Shown here: piece by piece, positions 58,524 through 64,000 of the stretch
Position numbering within the stretch: the stretch's first letter is position 1
Layout of the letters: each line of letters begins with the position of its first letter
From: Branchiostoma floridae
Lineage: Eukaryota > Chordata > Leptocardii > Amphioxiformes > Branchiostomatidae
Assembly (NCBI RefSeq): GCF_000003815.2
Contig: NC_049996.1
Location: 9,822,010-9,886,009 of the forward strand
Direction: 5' to 3'
Length of the DNA: 64,000 nt
Made by a program: the position numbers and the translations under genes
The notes under the pieces: model-generated
Database searches by the model: none
Seen by the model: the letters and a program-made list of their open reading frames with translations, nothing else
What the model was told of the DNA's origin: nothing

Positions 58524-61500
58524 TCAAAATCCCCACACAGGGTTCACCTTCATCTCCATAGTAAGAACTGTTTCTGCTTCTGGGTCCCCTGAAACAGAAA
58601 GAAGAGCAACAGACACAGTGATTACATTGTTAGTAAATAATAGGCAGGACTGCCAAGCTGTTCTTCTCCCTCAATTAATCATGCCAACTTTCTGTCTGGT
58701 ACAGAAGAACAAATTTTCTAGTTTGTTTCTGAGGAAAAGTTAACAAGTACAAAATAATGTAAGGTACATTTGTATACTGTTTGGGATTTCATTTTTTCAA
58801 AACTTAATGTTCTCAACAACAATTAGTTTGGCATGGCAAATGGCACATTTCTGGAATCAAGAAGTTGTTTTCCATTGTTAAATGTCTTTTGAAGCTTATG
58901 ATGATATACGTTCATGATTGTCATGAATTTCAGTTGTTTTTTTTAAATACATGTACCGACAAGTAAACTTCCATCCTAGAACGGAAGGATGGGCCTAAAG
59001 ACAGCCTCTGTAATTAGTAAAACCACAATGCAAAACATTTCCTGATTGTATTCAAGATGTTGACGAAACACCTACCCATCTAACTCCAGCCTTGAGCACC
59101 TCCCATGTAAACATGACCCTGAGGTGTCGCCTCCACTCCGGGTTCCTCTTGATGAGGATGCTGCCCACGATGCTGTCCCCCTCCTCCACTGCAGTGGGCT
59201 GGTCCATCATGAACAGGTCCTGCTTCCAGTGAGTCATCCTGACAACAAGGAAAATTATCATTTTTTAGGGATGGATGAAAAAGTCGCTAATCTACATTGA
59301 GCAAAGCCATATAGGCTGATGCTTGTGGCGTGCATGTGCCAGCTTTGTATGGAGCTACATTAACATGTACAACAAGCAACATTACATCAATGGATGATAT
59401 TATGTGCATACATGGTTTATTGGAGGGAATCCCCTGGTGTGTGAGAGTATGTGTGTGTGTGTGTTTGTGTGTGTGCGTGTGTGTGTTTGTGTGTGTGCGT
59501 GTGTATGTGTTTGTGTGTGTGTGCATTGTATGTTCTTTTTCCATGGTACAATATAGCTTGGCTGTAAGCCCTCTAGTAAAGGTAGTGAAGATGGCGATCA
59601 TGAAATAGCTTTGTAATATGTTCCACTCTGTACATAGGTTAAAATTAGTCACATTTTATAAGCATACACCTTATCTAATTTTTCCTCTAAGACTATATGT
59701 TCTACTGTTGGATATCTTGGTCTTAACGTACTCATGCTCAGGTCCAGTGTTTAACACCACCGGTGGCTCTGAGGAGGGAAACCCTCCAAAGTCTACACTG
59801 AACCAGGAAGCAAAGCCATGGAAGGTTCCCTCTCTTGTCACTTGGAACTCAAATTCCTGGGTGATCTCCTGAAAAATATAGTAAATTCTTTATTGGCCAA
59901 TACATGTCATGTGAAAACAAAATTGGTAAAATCTTCAGTCTTAATTCTGTTACAGCATATAACAGACAATAGCATCTTGATTGTCAATTACTGTCGTATT
60001 GAGGTCACTTGAGTGGCGCCAAATGGCAGCTCACTCCAGACCCTTGTGATTCAGCTGCTAAGCTGAGGTCAGGGTAGACATAGAAAAAAAAGTACCTCCA
60101 GCTCCTCCACCCTGAATCTCTTCATGTCCATGACTAACACAGTTTCCCACTCTGCCAGACAGTCCTGAAGATCCAGCTCATGGTTAAAGACAGGGCGGCC
60201 AAAGAACTCCTTCTTAGCTGATGGACTGTAAAAAACAAGAAAGATAAAGTTACATGTCTTTGTTAACATGTTAACATCCATTACTACAATACCGCCACTA
60301 ATCATAATACCGCCAAATAAGTTGAGCAATGAATTCAAGGAGATCTCATCATCATCTACAGCAACAGCATTTTCCAAGGTATGCACACTTCAGATACCTA
60401 ATAAGTATGTGTTCAGCACATTTTTCAAAGGCTTCAATAATGATGCACTCATCAGGACAACCAGGTCAAAGACAACGAGTTCCTTGCCAGAATAGCCAAT
60501 AGTATATATTCCTCAATACAATATCTATTTTCCTCAATGAATTATCCCAACATCATTCCAGGAACTTACAGGAACTTACATGAGTGGTGAGAAGTCAAAC
60601 CCGTACTGGTCTTCCCAGCAAGCAATTTTCTCATCGTACTGCTTCTGAGCGCGACAGGGCACGAGGTAGAGCTTGGCGTGGGACGGCCACATCACCCCGC
60701 CTCGGGCCAGGAACTTGTCTCTCGCTATCAGCACGGATTCCACCATGAGTTCAAACTACAGCATAGGATTATGAAAAAAATGAGATGTGTTGGTAGTAAT
60801 CATAGAACAACTTTCTTCTAACCAGGGCTGTAGCCAGCCAGAAAACATTTTCCGTCCCCTCGATTTTGAATGGCTTTGGTGAAGCATTCCTAGGGGGGTC
60901 TGGGGGTATGCTCTCAAGGAAAATTTTGAAATATAGACCCTTTGGAACACTATTTCCTGCATTTTGAGGGTTAAATTTTGCTCACAGAGGACAGAATGGG
61001 CAAAATTTTTTCCGTCCCTTGATGCAAAATTCTGTCAAAGGACGGAAGGACAGGTGCTGGCTACAACCCTGCTTCCAACACAAAAGTAATAAATACGGAT
61101 CAAATCTTCAGAACATAAACTTGGTGTAGTGCAGTTTGACAAATGGCTGTTTATGGTGCTAAGATGCTGGGTTATGTATGGCCCTTCTGAGGCTGTGTGG
61201 GTGATAATCTATCATGCACAGTATTGGAAGATGATGCCCACCACTCATCTTCCACCACTTTTCAACTTCCCAGCCTAAGTCTGATACCCATATTACGGTC
61301 ATGTAAAGTGCCTTTCCCAATAGCAAAACATGTAGTCTGGAATGCCAGGAATTAAGACCAAGACCTCTCAATCTTGTGTCTGTTAGCCTCTAAGCCACAC
61401 GCCCCAGTGACCCCACATGTATGTGTCAAGATGAGTTATGTACCAGGAGAAGTGTGCCCATCCACTCAGAAATGATGAGGTCGACCTTCTCAGGCAGAGT

Positions 61501-63253
61501 TATGTTCTCCACTCGGTCGTGAACGACCTTCACCACATCCCAGTACCCGTTATACAGCATCAGTTTCTTTGCCTTGTCTGCCATTCGACTGGCCTCCACC
61601 GCATAGATCTACAGTACAACAAGGAAAAACAACAAGGAAAGTCAATAGGACTGCAGACTTCTCAGACATTATTGTAACAAATGTAAGGGAAAGAATAATT
61701 TAAAAAGCAATCACTGAGAAGATTTTTTTCATACATCAAACTCACTTCTAATCAATGAACGGCACTTTATCTGTCAATAGGCTTGTTACCTTTTTTGGCT
61801 GTGCAAATTGTGCACAGAACAGACTAAGGCCGCCCAGACCACAGCAAAGCTCCTTTAGCTTATTCTTCAGCAGTCAAAGATGAGAAAAAAGAAAGATAAG
61901 AAGGAAGGAAGGAAGAAACAAGAAGCACATGTAAATTGAGGCAGTGCAGTGGCGAGGCAAGAGGGTGGGCATAGTTTAGGGAATTGATTAGGGAAATGTT
62001 AATCAGCATTTGAAGTAAGTTTGCCAATCAGCGTTAAGTATCTAGAAGCCGATGAGAAAAAAAGGCATTATGATACGAGATATTATACAGAACAAAATGT
62101 TTCATTTTCATGGTCACCATAGCTTTATGTTTCTTCCTATAACTCTTAACAACAGTAAGCCTCACAGAGATCAAAACGCATGTACGGTGACAGAAATTCT
62201 AGGTAATATGTCAAAGGTAAAGCGTAAAGGCCCCGAAAATAAAAACAAAACCCGTCTGGATATAGTTATGCAAATTGAAACAATGGTCGAGACAAGGACT
62301 GTTTTCTCTTTTGGGGACTTTACCTTTGACCTAGAATTCCTGTCACAGCACATGGGTTCTGATCTCTGTTAGAGGGCTTACAACAGGACTCGTAACTATA
62401 GATTATTGTAAGAATAAACAGAAGACACTGCAACCTTATTTGGTCTTCCATATCTTGCACAGAAGAGACTGAGGATACCAGTTCCACAGCCCAGGTCCAT
62501 GATGACCTTGTCCTTCAGGAATTCCGCGTTCTTCTCGATGGCCGTCCTGTAGGCCAGAGTCCGTGGCTTGTCATTCAGCATCTCCAACTGAAGTTTCTAC
62601 AGTTCAAAGTATTTTATTTAGATAGTGCTTACAAAAGACATTCTGAACCAAGTACTAAAAGACTATTATTATAATAGTTCCCCTTATAAGATAATCTAAT
62701 TCTAACTTAGAATAAGTAATTCACTAAATGAGGAGCCATTCACTGATAGACAATAAGATGGTACACTAGCAGGGATAAAGAATTTTGAAAATTGTTGTTT
62801 TGATAATCCAATAAAACGTAGTAGATCTAGATCTAATATCTAGAAACAATTACAAACCATAAAAAAAAATTCTATCTGTAATGAACAGGAGATAATCTTT
62901 TAATGGAATATGCTGCATTAAGTTTAGCTTACAATCTATGACATTTCTATTCAAGCATCTATGTCATCTTTCACTAGATATAACCTTCATCTTGCTAATC
63001 ATATAATATAGCCATTTGTACCAGTTACGGGCTTAGGCAGCAAGGTTAAAAATAATCCTCAGTTCCTCACCAAAGAAGAGTAGGAGCCAAAGTACTCATC
63101 GTCTTGCCAAAGTTCACTTTCCAGTTCCTCCAAGGTCTTAGGGCTGACATGATTGACAGGTATGTAACCATAGCAACCATTATGCTCAGCCCACCACCAC
63201 TCTTCATTGTTTTTAGAGATGACATGGATTTGGTCCCCTCTCTTAAAACTCAG
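58524..63253 (-). CDS. PRMT2: protein arginine N-methyltransferase 2, 8 exons seen, 5' end outside window
   Basis: Exons: 63253-63071, 62596-62435, 61608-61444, 60755-60580, 60225-60096, 59868-59732, 59238-59072, 58588-58524 (TGA 58526-58524). Phases close over 394 residues; human PRMT2 has 433. The first seen exon carries the C-terminal half of an SH3 domain ([31 protein letters not shown]), which among PRMTs marks PRMT2. Then [19 protein letters not shown] (SAM motif I), YAVEAS (post-I), [16 protein letters not shown] (double-E loop) and [14 protein letters not shown] (THW loop), so the catalytic residues look intact. It methylates arginines in the nucleus and cytosol and, in vertebrates, acts as a nuclear-receptor coregulator. 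The exon at 59072 uses donor GTGTTT, chosen because it alone keeps the frame into the last exon ([14 protein letters not shown]). The N-terminal exon(s) before 63253 were not found. An extra motif I-like exon lies at 61864-61790. Confidence 0.92.
59445..59525 (+). repeat. (GT)n microsatellite in PRMT2 intron
   Basis: Interrupted GT repeat (GTGTTTGTGTGTGTGCGTGT and similar) in the intron between the exons ending at 59732 and starting at 59238. Confidence 0.92.
60824..61070. mobile_element. MITE-like element with AGGGCTGTAGCCAGC ends in PRMT2 intron
   Basis: AGGGCTGTAGCCAGC at 60824-60838 and GCTGGCTACAACCCT at 61056-61070 are inverted copies (14 of 15). Inside, two TTTTCCGTCCC boxes are in direct orientation. 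247 bp without coding capacity. Confidence 0.7.
61185..61405 (-). mobile_element. tRNA-derived SINE, 5' part, in PRMT2 intron
   Basis: On the minus strand it starts GGGGCGTGTGGCTTAGAGGC (A box-like), has GGTCTTAATTCC (B box-like) at tRNA spacing, then TTGGGAAAGGCACTTTACAT, the same core phrase as in the SINE at 29128. The body then diverges or is truncated. Confidence 0.7.
61790..61864 (-). pseudogene. duplicate motif I exon of PRMT2 (degenerate or alternative)
   Basis: 75 nt bounded by an AG at 61866-61865 and a GTAACA donor. Read in phase 0 it gives [20 protein letters not shown] then AQPKK, which aligns with the end of the upstream exon ([20 protein letters not shown] then YGRPNK). Both end in phase 0. 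The Gly-rich SAM loop DLGCGTG has become ELCCGLG, losing the Asp/Gly pattern needed for SAM binding. Used in series it would insert 25 residues; used instead of the upstream exon it would drop most of that exon's N-terminal part. It is most likely the decayed remnant of a local exon duplication. Confidence 0.6.
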
Positions 63254-64000
63254 CTGGATGAGAAAAATAAGAAAAAAATTACATACAGTCAAACCTGTCT
63301 ATAGCGGCCACTCAAGGGACTGGTCAAAATTGGCCACTATAGAGAGGTGGCCACTATAGAGAATATGCTAATTAATTGACCACAAGCAATAAGTTACACA
63401 TGGTTTTAGTACCCACTGATCTTTATTCACATAATACAGTACTGTACATGTACTGCAATGATTTTACACTATATGTATTAAGAAAACAAAAGCTATAAAA
63501 AGTTTTAAATGTTCTACAGTTGATATTGTCTGAAGAGACCGTTATCGTCATATTTCTTTGATCTTTCGTCTTGTATCCTTTGATACTTCGCCGTCCGTGT
63601 GTTCCCTCCCGCGTTCACACGTCAGGTTCGCCCATTATTATGCTAATGTGGTACTCACAAGAAAAGTCTCGTCATTTTAGACTTATCTCTTAATAAATGT
63701 AAGAATAAAATCCACCATAGTCTGAAGTTCATATCATTTTGTCTTTGTAACAATTCATTTAGAAAGTTTTTGTGATAAAAATTAACCTAAGCGATAGTGT
63801 ATTAGAACGTAACTTTAACGCAATTTACCTCTGTAATATTGGTGTCGTCTATTGACCTTATAAGTTATATGACCTCGCTTGTCGGCGGGTATGGGTAGCG
63901 CCAGTTTACGAAGTTTTGTTTTGAAAATAAATCAAAGAGGTTTTAAATCCGGCATAGGGTGACGATACGGCAGCTGTATATGGCCGAACGCGTGCCGAAA
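63254..64000. other. PRMT2 intron and upstream flank, no exon recognised
   Basis: Contains the dispersed repeat that begins ACAGTCAAACCTGTCTATAG (63285-63375). I looked for the N-terminal SH3 half and the start codon of PRMT2 here and did not find them. Confidence 0.45.
63285..63375 (+). mobile_element. dispersed repeat beginning ACAGTCAAACCT, copy 2
   Basis: ACAGTCAAACCTGTCTATAG then CGGCCACT, followed by two ATTGGCCACTATAGAGA-like steps (GGTGGCCACTATAGAGAATA). Related to the copy at 35595-35760. Confidence 0.55.

Noticed and set aside
59287-59652. Minus-strand frame with a His/Thr dipeptide run
   Set aside because: It is the (GT)n microsatellite read as protein, inside a PRMT2 intron.

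Overview
This 64 kb window reads as animal (metazoan) nuclear DNA, most likely from an amphioxus (Branchiostoma). This is inferred from intron-rich genes with GT/AG junctions whose products align with vertebrate ELP6, ODAD4/TTC25 and PRMT2, from tRNA-headed SINEs with a GGGAAAGGCACTTTAC core, from a dense load of small fold-back MITE-like elements, and from a single-exon LRR-Ig receptor of the kind expanded in amphioxus. Two runs of N (6963-7942 and 40581-40994) are assembly gaps. No prokaryotic operon, CRISPR array or intact autonomous transposon was seen.

Layout. 1-18.4 kb has no gene I can support. It holds a 145-bp tandem repeat, a 245-bp tandem repeat rich in octamer motifs (2.0-3.8 kb), several MITE-like inverted repeats and the first gap. 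18471-19270 (minus) is a first coding exon with a signal peptide and an ectodomain resembling GPR158-type class C receptors; its other exons were not found. A 280-bp tandem duplication lies just upstream of it. 23983-26520 (plus) is an intronless LRR-Ig transmembrane receptor with a long cytoplasmic tail of tandem tyrosine motifs. Its frame is broken in two places, and related direct repeats lie on both sides. 27.1-33.5 kb is repeats (a tandem array, MITEs, a full SINE) and unassigned sequence.

33.5-63.3 kb is a compact cluster of conserved genes. ELP6 (minus, 7 exons, complete, 268 aa) and ODAD4/TTC25 (plus, 12 exons) are divergently transcribed from a shared interval that contains the second gap. 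ODAD4 has two candidate first exons of the same phase, each encoding an alternative start of the first TPR, and a TAG followed in frame by 24 more protein-like codons. Next is a 6-exon plus-strand gene (50671-56083) for an unusual predicted two-pass membrane protein, with an acidic N-terminus, a trefoil domain and fifteen His/Pro octapeptides between the two membrane helices. PRMT2 (minus, 58524-63253, 5' end outside the window) carries SH3 and methyltransferase domains, and one intron holds a degenerate extra copy of the SAM-binding motif I exon.

The genes do not form one pathway: ELP6 serves Elongator (tRNA wobble-uridine modification), ODAD4 docks outer dynein arms in motile cilia, and PRMT2 methylates arginine. 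The most novel candidates are the trefoil/His-Pro two-pass protein, the LRR-Ig receptor with an array of pYxN-type motifs, the ODAD4 alternative first exons and the PRMT2 exon duplicate. All exon boundaries were read by eye from splice sites, phase and protein similarity, so each needs transcript confirmation.
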